From an uncultured Flavobacteriaceae bacterium (GTDB taxonomy: Bacteria; Bacteroidota; Bacteroidia; Flavobacteriales; Flavobacteriaceae), in assembly GCA_947493175.1 (NCBI GenBank), contig CANLQD010000001.1, positions 372,001 to 436,000 on the forward strand: a DNA stretch of 64,000 nt, written 5' to 3'. Position numbers and translations under genes: made by a program. Shown in pieces: positions 18,564 through 28,173 of this stretch; the stretch's first letter is position 1; each line of letters begins with the position of its first letter. Under the pieces are notes generated by a model. It did no database searches and was not told the DNA's origin. It worked only from the letters and a program-made list of their open reading frames with translations.

Positions 18564-19887
18564 AAGTTAGTCTTTTTGCATGTCTTTCTTGGGAAAATCG
18601 GCCTTTTTCGTAGGCTAGATGACCATTGACAAAAGTATGGGTTATTTTAGATTTAAAAATATGGTCCTCAAACGGAGACCAGCCACATTTGTAAGCAATA
18701 TTTGAAGGTGCTACCTGCCAAGGATCATCCAAATCTACTGCTACCAAATCGGCATAATAGCCCTCCCGAATATATCCCCGACCTTCTATTTGAAAAAGGA
18801 TAGCAGGGTTATGGCACATTTTCTCCACTATTTTTTCAAGAGAAATCATCCCTTGGTGATAAACATCCAGCATGGCCGGCAACGCGTGTTGTACCAAAGG
18901 ACCTCCCGAAGGGGCCTTTGTATATACATTATCTTTTTCGGAGCGCAAATGGGGCGCATGATCGGTGGCGATTACATCCAATCGGTCGTCCAATAGGGCT
19001 TTCCATAGCTGTTCCCGGTCTGAAGCTTTTTTGACGGCGGGATTCCATTTGATCAATGTACCCTTGGTATCATAGTCCGAATCGCAGAACCACAAATGGT
19101 GTATACAGACCTCGGCCGTAATCTTTTTATCGATCAAAGGAATATCGTTCCGGAACAAATCGGTTTCCTTGCCTGTTGATAAGTGAAAAACATGCAAACG
19201 GGCACCTGTTTTTTGGGCAAGCGCCACCGCTTTGGAAGAAGAAAGGTAACAAGCCTCTTCACTTCGGATCAACGGATGGTATTGTATCGGGATATCCTCT
19301 CCATACTCGGTTCGATAGTGTTCCAAGTTCCTTCTAATCGTACCTTCGTCCTCACAGTGTACTGAAATGACCATCTCGGTATTCAAAAAAATCTGCTCAA
19401 TGACGGCCTCGTCGTCTACCAACATATTACCGGTCGACGATCCCAAGAACAATTTCACCCCTGAACAGGCATTTTTGTCGAGCCGTTTCAGTTCTTCCAA
19501 ATTATCATTCGTACCACCAAACAAAAAGGAATAATTGGCAAAAGCACTACGGGATGCCATTTGAAATTTTTCTTCCAACTTTTCTATGGTAGTTGTCTGC
19601 GGATTCGTATTTGGTTGCTCCATAAAGGTGGTAATACCACCGGCAACGGCCGCCCGGCTTTCAGAAGCAATATCTCCCTTGTGTGTTAGCCCCGGTTCCC
19701 GAAAGTGTACTTGATCATCGATAATACCGGGCAACAAATGATTCCCTTTCAAATCAAACACTTTGGCATTGGCATCACTAATGTCCCTATCTACTTTTAC
19801 AATAAGATCATTTTCCAACAGCACATCGCTTTCGGCAATCCGGTTTTCATTGACCAATTTTACATTCTTCAACAACTGCTTCCCCAT
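18550..19887 (-). CDS. pyrC: Dihydroorotase
   Basis: A 445-residue amidohydrolase catalysing reversible ring closure of carbamoyl-aspartate to dihydroorotate in pyrimidine synthesis. The metal-binding DDQVHFREPG, the substrate segment MEQPNTNPQT, a histidine in SVHCEDE and the late catalytic ATDHAPH motif are all visible. The ordering fits type I dihydroorotases. It lies one base after the glycosyltransferase gene on the same strand and overlaps the DUF4296 gene. Confidence 0.92.
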   Translation of the reverse strand: MGKQLLKNVKLVNENRIAESDVLLENDLIVKVDRDISDANAKVFDLKGNHLLPGIIDDQVHFREPGLTHKGDIASESRAAVAGGITTFMEQPNTNPQTTTIEKLEEKFQMASRSAFANYSFLFGGTNDNLEELKRLDKNACSGVKLFLGSSTGNMLVDDEAVIEQIFLNTEMVISVHCEDEGTIRRNLEHYRTEYGEDIPIQYHPLIRSEEACYLSSSKAVALAQKTGARLHVFHLSTGKETDLFRNDIPLIDKKITAEVCIHHLWFCDSDYDTKGTLIKWNPAVKKASDREQLWKALLDDRLDVIATDHAPHLRSEKDNVYTKAPSGGPLVQHALPAMLDVYHQGMISLEKIVEKMCHNPAILFQIEGRGYIREGYYADLVAVDLDDPWQVAPSNIAYKCGWSPFEDHIFKSKITHTFVNGHLAYEKGRFSQERHAKRLTFERD

Positions 19888-19888
19888 A

Positions 19889-20617
19889 TTAAAATCTGTT
19901 TTTTTGAAACATACTGCGCATTTTCATCATGAACACTCCCCAAATCGCCTCTTTGATAATGGATCCGCTCATTTTTGATTTTCCCTTGACACGATCTCTA
20001 AAAACGATGGACACTTCCTCTATCTTATATCCTAAAAGATAGGTTCTAAATTTCATTTCAATCTGAAAGGCATAACCAATAAAACGTACAGAATCCAAAG
20101 CGATATTTTCCAACACATGTCTTCGATAACAGACGAAACCGGCCGTTGGATCATGTACCCTCATACCGGTAATGATCTTTACATAAAAAGACGCTCCATA
20201 CGACAACAATACCCGATACAGTGGCCAATTTACGACGTTTACCCCCTTTTTATAACGCGATCCAACAGACATATCGGCCCCATCGGCGCAGGCTTGGTAC
20301 AAGCGTTCGAGATCTGGTGGACTATGGGAGAAGTCAGCATCCATCTCAAAGATATAATCGTACTTACGGGCAATGGCCCATTTAAAGCCATGAATATAAG
20401 CAGTGCCCAAACCCGATTTTTCTTTTCGTACTTCCAAAAAAAGTCGGTCCGGAAAATCGCTTTGCATTTGAACGACCTGTGCAGCCGTACCATCCGGAGA
20501 ATTGTCGTCTACGACTAGAACATGAAAATCTTTTTGCAAGGCAAAAACAGCTTTGATAATGGCTTCAATATTCTCGATTTCATTGAAGGTGGGAATAATG
20601 ACTAAGCTGTCGGACAT
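19889..20617 (-). CDS. Polyprenol-monophosphomannose-synthase-like family 2 glycosyltransferase
   Basis: A 242-residue GT-A enzyme. VVDDNSPDGTA and the metal-binding EMDADFSH (DxD-type) are present, with GSRYKKGVNVVNWP typical of dolichyl- or polyprenyl-phosphate mannose synthases without a C-terminal membrane domain. It should charge a polyprenyl phosphate with a sugar on the inner face of the membrane. I start at MSDSLVIIPTFNE (20617). The divergent neighbour is a GT39-family transferase, the kind of enzyme that uses polyprenyl-linked sugars, so the two may form a pathway. Confidence 0.88.
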   Translation of the reverse strand: MSDSLVIIPTFNEIENIEAIIKAVFALQKDFHVLVVDDNSPDGTAAQVVQMQSDFPDRLFLEVRKEKSGLGTAYIHGFKWAIARKYDYIFEMDADFSHSPPDLERLYQACADGADMSVGSRYKKGVNVVNWPLYRVLLSYGASFYVKIITGMRVHDPTAGFVCYRRHVLENIALDSVRFIGYAFQIEMKFRTYLLGYKIEEVSIVFRDRVKGKSKMSGSIIKEAIWGVFMMKMRSMFQKNRF

Positions 20618-20702
20618 TGATTTTTTTTGGTGTTCGGGCAAAAATAGTGTTTTTCCGATGTCGTTAAAACCGACACAACGTATTTATACTTTTTTTAAAT
20701 GC

Positions 20703-20731
20703 TTGGGGAATGGCTGGAATTTGTAATTTTG
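20703..20731 (+). promoter_or_regulatory. Flavobacterial promoter TTG-N18-TAATTTTG
   Basis: TTG at 20703-20705 and TAATTTTG at 20724-20731 match the -33/-7 pattern of Bacteroidota promoters with an 18-base spacer. The position shows that the ATG at 20699 is too early and supports the GT39 start at 20753. Confidence 0.65.
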
Positions 20732-20752
20732 TCGTTGATTCAGCTAGTAGCA

Positions 20753-22420
20753 ATGCCACCAAAATTTCCACCACTTTTTATTTACCTACTTGGCATTATT
20801 TTCAGTATCAATATTGCCCAGTCTTTTTTTACCGAACTCATTTTCGATGAAGCCTACTATTGGCATTACGCCCAGAAGATGGCCTTTGGGTACTTTGACC
20901 ACCCGCCCATGGTTGCATGGATGATCAAAGCGAGCAGCTTCTTTTTTAACGGGGAACTGGGCGTACGTTTTGTGAGCTGTATACTATCTGTGGCCACCTT
21001 GGGCATACTATGGTCAACGATCGATAACTCGAAGAAAAACGACTTCGTACCCCATTTTTTTATTCTGGCATTTTCCATGACCTTGTTAAATGCATATGGC
21101 TTTTTTACACTACCCGACACCCCTTTGCTTTTTTTTACGGCCTTGTTCCTTTCGGTTTATAAAAAGTTTATTGAAAAACCTTCGGCCTTATTGGCCTTAG
21201 CGTTAGGTTTGGTCATGGCCGGGTTAATGTACAGCAAATACCATGCAGTGTTGGTCATTGTATTTGTATTACTTTCGAATATAAGACTATTGACCAATAA
21301 GTACGCATGGTTAGCGGTCGGTATTTCTTTATTGGCGTATACCCCGCATTTCTTATGGCTGGTTGAAAATGATTTTGTTTCTATACAATACCATTTGTTC
21401 GAACGCCCCAATGCCGCATACAGTTTCGAAAAGTACACCCTAGGTTTTTTAGTAAACCTGGTCGCCCTTTTCGGGCTCACATTTCCTTGGATATACCGGG
21501 CACTTTTCAAAACCAAATCAACCGATTTGTTCACCAAGGCATTGTTATTCCTAACCTATGGGGTACTGTTCTTTTTTTTCATCTCGAGCTTTAATCGCAG
21601 AGTTCAAACACAGTGGATCATTGTTGTTTCAATTCCGCTGGTCATCTTGGTATTTAAGCAACTGCTACAGGATCCTGTTACCCGAAAATGGATATACCGC
21701 TTGGGAATCGCCAACATTGCAGTACTGCTCTACTTACGTATAGGTCTGGCAGTACCCGTTCTATTTCCGGTACATTACGAAAGTCATGGCAACAAAAAAT
21801 GGACTTCGGAATTGGAATCTATCGTTGGGGATACACCCGTTGTATTCGAAAACACCTATCGGCTGGCTCCAATGTATGCGTTCTATACCGACAATACCAC
21901 TTTTTCCCTGAACAATATCAACTATCGGCAAAATCAATATTCAATAGACCAAAGCGAAAGCAAGGTACAAGAAAAAAGAGTATATTATGTATCGCCCTAT
22001 TTGACCAAGGAAGAAGTCGCCTTTACCAGCGTTAAGGGACGTGTGTATTATGGAAAATATATCGAGAACTTCGAATCGTTTCGAAAATTGAAGGTGTATT
22101 TGGAAGAAGAGACCTTGCCCATCTCGTATGACCAAACCCATGAATTCAAGGTGTATAACCCGTATAAGATGGACATTGACATGAAAAAATTAAAGTTCAA
22201 AATAGGGTACATGAACGATTACAAACGTGTAAAAGACGTAAGGCCCTTATCGGTGCAGTTCCCCACAAATAAAAATTTGGTCTTACCATCAAATGATACG
22301 ACCTTTTTTACGTTTAGATTTCCAAAGCCCAAGATTGAAAACCCAGGTTATTTCAGAATCGGTATTTCAGAAAACAATTTACAACCCGGGCTCAACGGAA
22401 ATAGCGTTAAACTGGATTAA
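20753..22420 (+). CDS. GT39-family (ArnT/PMT-like) membrane glycosyltransferase
   Basis: A 555-residue inner-membrane protein with about ten to twelve membrane segments. The first external loop carries FDEAYYWHYA and YFDHPPMVAW, the metal and catalytic motif of dolichyl-phosphate-mannose-mannosyltransferase-like enzymes. These transfer sugars from polyprenyl phosphate to lipid or protein at the outer face of the inner membrane. The stop is directly followed by the DUF4271 start. The acceptor is unknown. Confidence 0.83.
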   Translation: MPPKFPPLFIYLLGIIFSINIAQSFFTELIFDEAYYWHYAQKMAFGYFDHPPMVAWMIKASSFFFNGELGVRFVSCILSVATLGILWSTIDNSKKNDFVPHFFILAFSMTLLNAYGFFTLPDTPLLFFTALFLSVYKKFIEKPSALLALALGLVMAGLMYSKYHAVLVIVFVLLSNIRLLTNKYAWLAVGISLLAYTPHFLWLVENDFVSIQYHLFERPNAAYSFEKYTLGFLVNLVALFGLTFPWIYRALFKTKSTDLFTKALLFLTYGVLFFFFISSFNRRVQTQWIIVVSIPLVILVFKQLLQDPVTRKWIYRLGIANIAVLLYLRIGLAVPVLFPVHYESHGNKKWTSELESIVGDTPVVFENTYRLAPMYAFYTDNTTFSLNNINYRQNQYSIDQSESKVQEKRVYYVSPYLTKEEVAFTSVKGRVYYGKYIENFESFRKLKVYLEEETLPISYDQTHEFKVYNPYKMDIDMKKLKFKIGYMNDYKRVKDVRPLSVQFPTNKNLVLPSNDTTFFTFRFPKPKIENPGYFRIGISENNLQPGLNGNSVKLD

Positions 22421-23077
22421 ATGGAACCTATCCTCAGAACAGCGAGTACGATCGACTGGATTACCGTCCTGATATTTTCAAGCTTATTGTTCATCGTTGC
22501 CGCCAAGCGTATGTTTTATAGTAGGTTTCTAAACTTTATCATTTTACCATTTAACAACAAGTACATTTTTATGTACAACAAGAAAGACCGTTTAATGAAT
22601 TGGTTCCATGTATTCTTCACGGTCTTTCAAATAATCAATTTTGCTATTTTCATTTATCTGGCCCGCAATGTATTGCTTGATCTTGGCCGCGATTCCTATC
22701 CATCGTTTTTCTTAATCATTCTACTTTGTCTACTCCTATTTTTGACCGCTAAAGTGGCCTTACAGCTTGGGAACGGCTATCTGTTCGGTTCTGGCAAGGT
22801 AATATCTGAAATTGTTTTTAAGAAGCTTTCGTACTTGAACTACAGTGGTATCATCATGTTCTTGGCAAATGTGGTGTTATCGTATATTTTAAAGGACTCG
22901 AAATTTGTGGTATATACAGCGATTTTCCTAATTCTGTTGGTAAATGCCATCGGTTGGGCGACAGCCTTACGGAATCATCAAAAATTCGTAGCCTCCCATT
23001 TTTTCTATTTTATTTTGTACCTTTGCGCACTTGAAATTTCACCCTTGGTAATAATAGGAAGTTACCTAAACCACTGA
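22421..23077 (+). CDS. DUF4271 membrane protein
   Basis: A 218-residue integral membrane protein with about six hydrophobic segments and the family's FILPFNNKYIFMYNKKDRLMNWFHVFFT-type loop (about residues 42-66). DUF4271 proteins have no known function, but in flavobacteria they are regularly encoded just before a uroporphyrinogen-III-synthase-like gene, as here, with five bases between the two. Confidence 0.8.
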   Translation: MEPILRTASTIDWITVLIFSSLLFIVAAKRMFYSRFLNFIILPFNNKYIFMYNKKDRLMNWFHVFFTVFQIINFAIFIYLARNVLLDLGRDSYPSFFLIILLCLLLFLTAKVALQLGNGYLFGSGKVISEIVFKKLSYLNYSGIIMFLANVVLSYILKDSKFVVYTAIFLILLVNAIGWATALRNHQKFVASHFFYFILYLCALEISPLVIIGSYLNH

Positions 23078-23082
23078 CGACT

Positions 23083-23829
23083 ATGAAAGTAAAGACGATT
23101 TTGGTATCCCAGCCAGAACCGAAAATGGAGAACTCCCCATATGCAAGACTTATAGACAAGGAGAAAGTGAAGGTAGACTTTAGACCCTTCATACATGTCG
23201 AAGGAGTCAATGCCAAGGAAGTTCGGCAGCAAAAAATTGATCTTAAGAACTATTCGGCGATCATTCTGACAAGTCGCAACGCCGTTAATCACTATTTTAG
23301 ATTAGCCGAGGAAATGCGTTTCAAGGTGCCTGATACCATGAAATACTTTTGTCAGTCAGAAGCGGTAGCCTATTATTTACAGAAGTATGTGGTCTACCGA
23401 AAACGAAAAATTTATGTGGGCAAAATGAACTTCACCGACATGGTGCCTATGTTCAAAAAATATAAGGACGAAAAGTTTTTGCTGCCTTCATCCGACTCCC
23501 TAAAGCCTATTGTTCCTGAAACACTCGACAAGCTCGGGGTGGATTGGACACGGGGCATTTTCTACAAAACGGTCATCAGTGACCTTTCGGATTTGCGAAA
23601 TGTATATTATGACATCCTGGTATTCTTTAGTCCTTCGGGCATTGAATCGCTTTTAAAGAATTTTCCGGATTTTGAACAAAACGATACACGCATAGCCGTC
23701 TTCGGAAATTCTACCGTGACCGCTGCAACGGAGGCCGGCCTCCGCATAGACATCAAGGCACCGACTCCGGAAACCCCTTCGATGACCATGGCACTTCAAA
23801 AGTATATCACCACGGTGAACAAGAAATAA
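23083..23829 (+). CDS. hemD: Uroporphyrinogen-III synthase-like protein (HemD family)
   Basis: A 248-residue cytosolic protein of the HemD fold. The two-domain pattern is visible: an N-terminal LVSQPEP strand, YSAIILTSRNAVNHYF, the linker with YVGKMNFTDMV, then VFFSPSGIESLL and the C-terminal TVTAATEAGL with the proline-rich APTPETPSM. HemD closes hydroxymethylbilane to uroporphyrinogen III in tetrapyrrole synthesis. The family is poorly conserved, so this rests on pattern and on the conserved DUF4271 neighbour. Confidence 0.82.
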   Translation: MKVKTILVSQPEPKMENSPYARLIDKEKVKVDFRPFIHVEGVNAKEVRQQKIDLKNYSAIILTSRNAVNHYFRLAEEMRFKVPDTMKYFCQSEAVAYYLQKYVVYRKRKIYVGKMNFTDMVPMFKKYKDEKFLLPSSDSLKPIVPETLDKLGVDWTRGIFYKTVISDLSDLRNVYYDILVFFSPSGIESLLKNFPDFEQNDTRIAVFGNSTVTAATEAGLRIDIKAPTPETPSMTMALQKYITTVNKK

Positions 23830-23858
23830 CAGCTCATAATTCAAACTAAACCACTGTG

Positions 23859-24049
23859 CATTTAAAATGCATAGGTTTTGAGAAAAGAATGAAATTCTTT
23901 TTGAACATTGTGCCAAAGTAGCAGTAAACAGTAAACAGCTTGCCCCTCTTTAGAACTGCCGAGTGCCACCGCCTACTTATTAAAAATTTGTAGCAACTGA
24001 AAGTCTTGCACTAAAGTGCATAGTTTCAACTAATGATTGTGACCAATGA
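23859..24049 (+). repeat. Intergenic repeat with heptamer-periodic inverted arms, copy 1
   Basis: It aligns over its length with 56468-56699. The left arm CAGTAAACAGTAAACAG (23922-23938) and right arm ACTGCCGAGTGCCACCGCC (23955-23973) each show 7-bp periodicity in opposite sense. Shared flanks are CATTTAAA at the left, ACTGAAAGTCTT in the middle and GACCAATGA at the right end. Confidence 0.75.
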
Positions 24050-24088
24050 AAGACGCCCCGACAGTATCGTATTGCCAGGGCGTCTTTT
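24049..24088. terminator. Bidirectional terminator between hemD and pckA
   Basis: AAAGACGCCC (24049-24058) pairs with GGGCGTCTTT (24078-24087), with T-rich sequence following on both strands. It is suitably placed to end both convergent genes. Confidence 0.7.
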
Positions 24089-24246
24089 CTTAAAAACAAC
24101 CATGAGCCGTAACGGGATCCATAGGCTACACTTGGCAAGTGTTTTGTCGTTTTCATCCCGATCAGCATCGAAATCCTTCCGAAATTTAGGGAACGTATAC
24201 CACCCCAAGAATGGAGGAATCTTTAAATTCAACTTATTGAATTCGT

Positions 24247-25863
24247 TTAAAAAGCATATCGTTGAGGCCCTCCTCTTCGAATTTCTTCACTGGCGTACGC
24301 TTCGAACTTTTTAAAATTTTCCCGAAATGCATTCGTGAGCTTAAAAGCGGTGGTGTAATAGGCCTTGTCATCGTTCCAAGTGGTTCGAGGACTCAACACG
24401 TCTGTGGGCACACCCGGACAGGTTCTCGGCTGTGCTACGCCGAACACGGAATGTATATGATAGTCGTCATAAGAATACAACCCTAAATCACCGTTTAAAA
24501 CGGCATTGATCATGGCACGGGTATACTTGAGCTTCATACGGGTACCAACCCCATAAGGGCCCCCGGTCCATCCGGTATTCACCAACCAAACGTTCACCCC
24601 GCTAGCCTGCATCTTTTTACTTAGCATTTCGGCATAGGTTGTTGGATGCAAGGGCATAAAGGGCGCACCGAAACATGCCGAAAACGAAGGTATGGGCTCT
24701 ACTACCCCGGCCTCGGTACCCGCCACTTTTGCTGTATAGCCCGAGATAAAATGATACGCCGCCTGACTTGGCGTTAGCTTTGAAATTGGAGGCAGCACTC
24801 CAAATGCATCTGCAGTAAGGAAAAAGATGTTTTTTGGGTTTTTCCCGATGGAAGGCCGTTGTACATTATCGATATGATAAATAGGATAACTGACCCTGGT
24901 ATTTTGTGTAATGGAGGTATCGCTAAAATCTACCACCCCATTTTCATCTAAAATTACATTCTCTAACAGCGCTCCTTTCTTGATCGCCCCATATATTTCA
25001 GGTTCGTTTTCTTGGGAAAGATTGATGACTTTTGCATAACATCCCCCTTCGAAATTAAAGACCGCATTCTCGTTGTTCCAACCATGTTCGTCGTCACCGA
25101 TCAGTTTTCGGGAAGCATCTGTAGAAAGTGTGGTCTTTCCCGTACCTGAAAGCCCGAAGAAAACCGCCGTACTTCCATCGCCCCCCACGTTGGCCGAGCA
25201 ATGCATCGGCAACGTATTCTTCTCTACAGGTAGTATAAAGTTAAGGGCAGAAAAGATTCCTTTCTTGATTTCCCCGGTATACCCCGTTCCCCCGATGAGC
25301 GCAATTTTTTTCGTGAAATTCAAGATTGCAAAATTGTGCTGTCTCGTACCGTCAATTTCGGCATCTGCCATAAAACCCGGCGCGTTCACCACCGTCCATT
25401 CCGCCTCAAAATCTTTTAACTCTTCGTTTGTTGGACGAATGAACATGTTATAGGCAAATAAATTTGACCAAGGGTACTCATTAATGATTCGAATATCCAT
25501 GCGATAATTATGGTCGGCACAAGCATAGCAGTCTCTCACATAAAGCTCCTTTTCATTTAAATAGGCAATGACCTTATCATATAATGCATCGAACTTGGCA
25601 GGCTCGAAGGGGATGTTGATATCGCCCCACCAAATCTTATCTTGCGTAATGGAATCCTTTACAATAAAACGGTCTTTGGGAGAGCGCCCTGTAAATTCGC
25701 CCGTATTTATGGCCAAGGCTCCTGAGGAAGACTCCCGGCCCATTTGCCGTTCCAAAGTAAGCTCGTGTAACGCTTCTGAAGAAAGCTGGTAGTGAATATT
25801 CGAATGGGTAATTCCATAAGATTTCAGCGAGATAACTAATGAGCGATTTTTCGAATTATTCAT
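24247..25863 (-). CDS. pckA: Phosphoenolpyruvate carboxykinase (ATP)
   Basis: A 538-residue cytosolic gluconeogenic enzyme converting oxaloacetate and ATP to phosphoenolpyruvate, CO2 and ADP. The kinase P-loop GLSGTGKTTLS, the following DDEHGW metal-binding block, and the substrate segment TGRSPKDRF are intact. I prefer the ATG at 25863 (MNNSKNRSLV) over 25887, because a -7-type TAATTTTG on the minus strand (25892-25885) would overlap the longer reading. It is a single-gene unit. Confidence 0.95.
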   Translation of the reverse strand: MNNSKNRSLVISLKSYGITHSNIHYQLSSEALHELTLERQMGRESSSGALAINTGEFTGRSPKDRFIVKDSITQDKIWWGDINIPFEPAKFDALYDKVIAYLNEKELYVRDCYACADHNYRMDIRIINEYPWSNLFAYNMFIRPTNEELKDFEAEWTVVNAPGFMADAEIDGTRQHNFAILNFTKKIALIGGTGYTGEIKKGIFSALNFILPVEKNTLPMHCSANVGGDGSTAVFFGLSGTGKTTLSTDASRKLIGDDEHGWNNENAVFNFEGGCYAKVINLSQENEPEIYGAIKKGALLENVILDENGVVDFSDTSITQNTRVSYPIYHIDNVQRPSIGKNPKNIFFLTADAFGVLPPISKLTPSQAAYHFISGYTAKVAGTEAGVVEPIPSFSACFGAPFMPLHPTTYAEMLSKKMQASGVNVWLVNTGWTGGPYGVGTRMKLKYTRAMINAVLNGDLGLYSYDDYHIHSVFGVAQPRTCPGVPTDVLSPRTTWNDDKAYYTTAFKLTNAFRENFKKFEAYASEEIRRGGPQRYAF

Positions 25864-26043
25864 TTGAAAGGTATTTTCAAGGGGCAAAATTATTATAAAT
25901 ATATTTTTTACACATATTTTTTGACAATTTATTATATCGCCGGCATTTCAAATAGTATTGAAACAGCTATACGATGGGCTTCACATTACTAAAAATCAAC
26001 AACTGAATGTTCGGTGGCGGTATGTTCTGTGTAAGATAACGGG

Positions 26044-26430
26044 CTAATCAAGATGTCTTAGTCCACCGATACCCAAAAGTACCCACCCAATAATCAATAA
26101 GGCACCCCCTATCGGCGTTACAAAGCCAATCGTTTTAAAATCAAAGTCGGTTAGGGTATTGGTAGCCAGAAAATAAATCGAAAAGGAGAATAACGCTATG
26201 CCCGAAAGCAACATGTAAAAAATCCACTTTTTACGCGTTTCGGGAAACTGCTTTATAGTTCCCAGAACAAGAAGTAATAGGGCATGGTACATTTGATACC
26301 TTACCCCTGTTTCAAAAGTATCGATAGCCTCTTGGGGAAGTAGCCTTTCCAGTCCGTGAGCGGCAAAAGCCCCCAAAATAACGGCAAGCGTCCCCAAGAC
26401 CACTCCACTGATAAAAATTGTTCTGTTCAT
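26044..26430 (-). CDS. DUF423 small membrane protein
   Basis: A 128-residue inner-membrane protein with four hydrophobic segments and the DUF423 signature GAFAAHGLERLLPQEAIDTFETGVRYQMYHA (about residues 21-51). No function is established for the family. It stands alone between pckA and the saccharopine dehydrogenase gene. Confidence 0.85.
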   Translation of the reverse strand: MNRTIFISGVVLGTLAVILGAFAAHGLERLLPQEAIDTFETGVRYQMYHALLLLVLGTIKQFPETRKKWIFYMLLSGIALFSFSIYFLATNTLTDFDFKTIGFVTPIGGALLIIGWVLLGIGGLRHLD

Positions 26431-26489
26431 AACTTTATGATTTCATTTATTTAAAAATATAACAATTTGATACCTTAGAGCCTCGTTAT

Positions 26490-26548
26490 AGTAAATAACC
26501 TCGGGGTCTTCGTCTGCCGAAACGGCTATGTGAAGGCGTGACAAGCCC
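26490..26548 (+). repeat. Dispersed CCTTCG-GAAGG palindromic element, copy 2
   Basis: CTTCGTCTGCCGAAACGGC followed by TATGTGAAGGCGTGACAAGC corresponds closely to copy 1 at 12292-12342, with the shared upstream GTAAA-ACC and GGG. Confidence 0.65.
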
Positions 26549-26583
26549 ACGGGGCATTCATAGGAAATTCAATTTTGATTTCG

Positions 26584-26634
26584 ACGCCTTCGTCCACCAT
26601 AATGGCTACATGAAGGCGGGCAAGCGTCGGAGTA
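26584..26634 (+). repeat. Dispersed CCTTCG-GAAGG palindromic element, copy 3
   Basis: CGCCTTC (26585-26591) and GAAGGCG (26612-26618) form a perfect 7-bp inverted repeat around a 20-base loop; TGAAGGCGGGCAAGC is identical to copy 1. It ends 45 bases before the saccharopine dehydrogenase start. Confidence 0.65.
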
Positions 26635-26678
26635 TTTTAAATCTCGATTATCGAGTAAAGGTAACTAATACAAGAAGG

Positions 26679-28049
26679 ATGCGAAATATTTTGGTGCTGG
26701 GAGCGGGAAAATCTACCTCCTATTTGGTAGATTATTTTTTGGAAAAAGCAGCGGATGAAAAACTACAGCTAACGATTGGCGATCTACATCCCGAAACAAT
26801 TCCCCATCGCATCAAAAGCCATAACGCCTGCACAGTGGTAGCGCTCGACAGCCGCAATGAAAAACAACGCAAGGAAGCCATTAAAGCAGCTGATATCGTG
26901 GTTTCGATGCTTCCTGCACGATTTCACTATCTGGTCGCCGAGGATTGCATCAACTTCGAAAAACACCTGGTAACGGCTTCTTATGTGAGCAAGGAAATAA
27001 AACAACTACACGAACAGGCGCAAACAAAGGGACTTGTATTCATGAACGAAATTGGTCTGGATCCCGGAATCGACCACATGAGTGCCATGCAGGTCATTGA
27101 TCGCATTCGCGCCAAAGGAGGCAAAATGTTGTTGTTCGAGTCGTTCACAGGGGGTTTGGTGGCCCCGGAAAGCGATGATAACCTATGGAACTATAAATTT
27201 ACATGGAATCCCCGAAATGTGGTGGTTGCCGGTCAAGGAGGCACGGCCAAGTTTCTACAGGAAGGATCTTATAAATACATTCCTTATCATAAACTATTCA
27301 GACGAACTGAATTTTTCGATATTGAAGGCTATGGACGTTTTGAGGGCTACGCAAATCGGGATTCGCTAGACTACCGGGAAGCCTACGGACTACAAGACGT
27401 GTTGACCCTCTATCGCGGTACCATGCGAAGGGTCGGTTTTTCAAAAGCCTGGAACATGTTCGTACAATTAGGTATGACAGATGACAGTTATACCATCGAA
27501 AACTCTGAGGGAATGTCGTATCGAGAATTTGTGAACCTATTTCTCCCTTACTCCCCGACCGATTCGGTAGAACTAAAGTTGAGACACTACCTAAAAATAG
27601 ATCAAGACGATATTATGTGGGACAAGTTGGTGGCTTTGGACCTTTTTAACCCCGAAAAGAAGCTACCCCTAAAAAACGCCACTCCGGCCAAGGCACTTCA
27701 GAGCATCTTGGAGGATAGTTGGACCTTAGCTGAAAACGACAAGGACATGATCGTGATGTACCACAAATTCGGATTCGAACTGCAAGGGAAAAAGCAACAA
27801 ATAGACGCCAACATGGTCGTTATCGGAGAAACATATACCCACACCGCCATGGCCAAGACCGTGGGGCTCCCCGTAGCCATTGCCACCTTGCTCATACTTA
27901 ATAAAAAAATCACCACCCCCGGGGTACAGATACCCATTAGCAAAGAAGTGTACGAACCCATTTTGAACGAACTAGAAAACTACGGGGTGCGCTTCAAAGA
28001 GTTCGATGTGCCCTATTTGGGATACAATCCGGATTCTGTAGCGAGTTGA
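26679..28049 (+). CDS. Saccharopine dehydrogenase-family (Lys9-like) oxidoreductase
   Basis: A 456-residue NAD(P)-dependent enzyme. The N-terminal Rossmann motif ILVLGAGKSTSYLVDYF and the second-domain segments NEIGLDPGIDHMSAMQ and ESFTGGLVAPESDDNLWNYK match the saccharopine reductase (glutamate- or lysine-forming) class, suggesting a role in lysine degradation. I start at the ATG at 26679, preceded by AAGAAGG; the longer frame from 26538 would translate the repeat element. An Lrp/AsnC regulator follows, in keeping with amino-acid-responsive control. Confidence 0.85.
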   Translation: MRNILVLGAGKSTSYLVDYFLEKAADEKLQLTIGDLHPETIPHRIKSHNACTVVALDSRNEKQRKEAIKAADIVVSMLPARFHYLVAEDCINFEKHLVTASYVSKEIKQLHEQAQTKGLVFMNEIGLDPGIDHMSAMQVIDRIRAKGGKMLLFESFTGGLVAPESDDNLWNYKFTWNPRNVVVAGQGGTAKFLQEGSYKYIPYHKLFRRTEFFDIEGYGRFEGYANRDSLDYREAYGLQDVLTLYRGTMRRVGFSKAWNMFVQLGMTDDSYTIENSEGMSYREFVNLFLPYSPTDSVELKLRHYLKIDQDDIMWDKLVALDLFNPEKKLPLKNATPAKALQSILEDSWTLAENDKDMIVMYHKFGFELQGKKQQIDANMVVIGETYTHTAMAKTVGLPVAIATLLILNKKITTPGVQIPISKEVYEPILNELENYGVRFKEFDVPYLGYNPDSVAS

Positions 28050-28173
28050 CCCCCAATTATAAAAGATCTGCAATTGTTCATCAGGGCCAATGGCTATCAA
28101 AACACATCAGTTCGTTCAAAATTCATATTAAACTCAAAATCGGTACTTTTACTACACTTTTGAAACCATTTGA

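Larger units (their letters stand above)
23830..24246. other. Convergent intergenic stretch with a dispersed repeat and terminator
   Basis: Between hemD (plus) and pckA (minus) lie a 191-bp repeat with heptamer arms (23859-24049), a GC-rich hairpin (24049-24088), and about 150 bp in which I see no gene. Confidence 0.6.

Noticed and set aside
23922..23973. CRISPR-like array
   Set aside because: The repeat units are only 7 bp with no spacers and occur in inverted orientation.
26538..26678. N-terminal extension of the saccharopine dehydrogenase frame (47 codons)
   Set aside because: The extension is encoded by the dispersed palindromic repeat, while the ATG at 26679 has a purine-rich AAGAAGG upstream and starts directly with the Rossmann strand.
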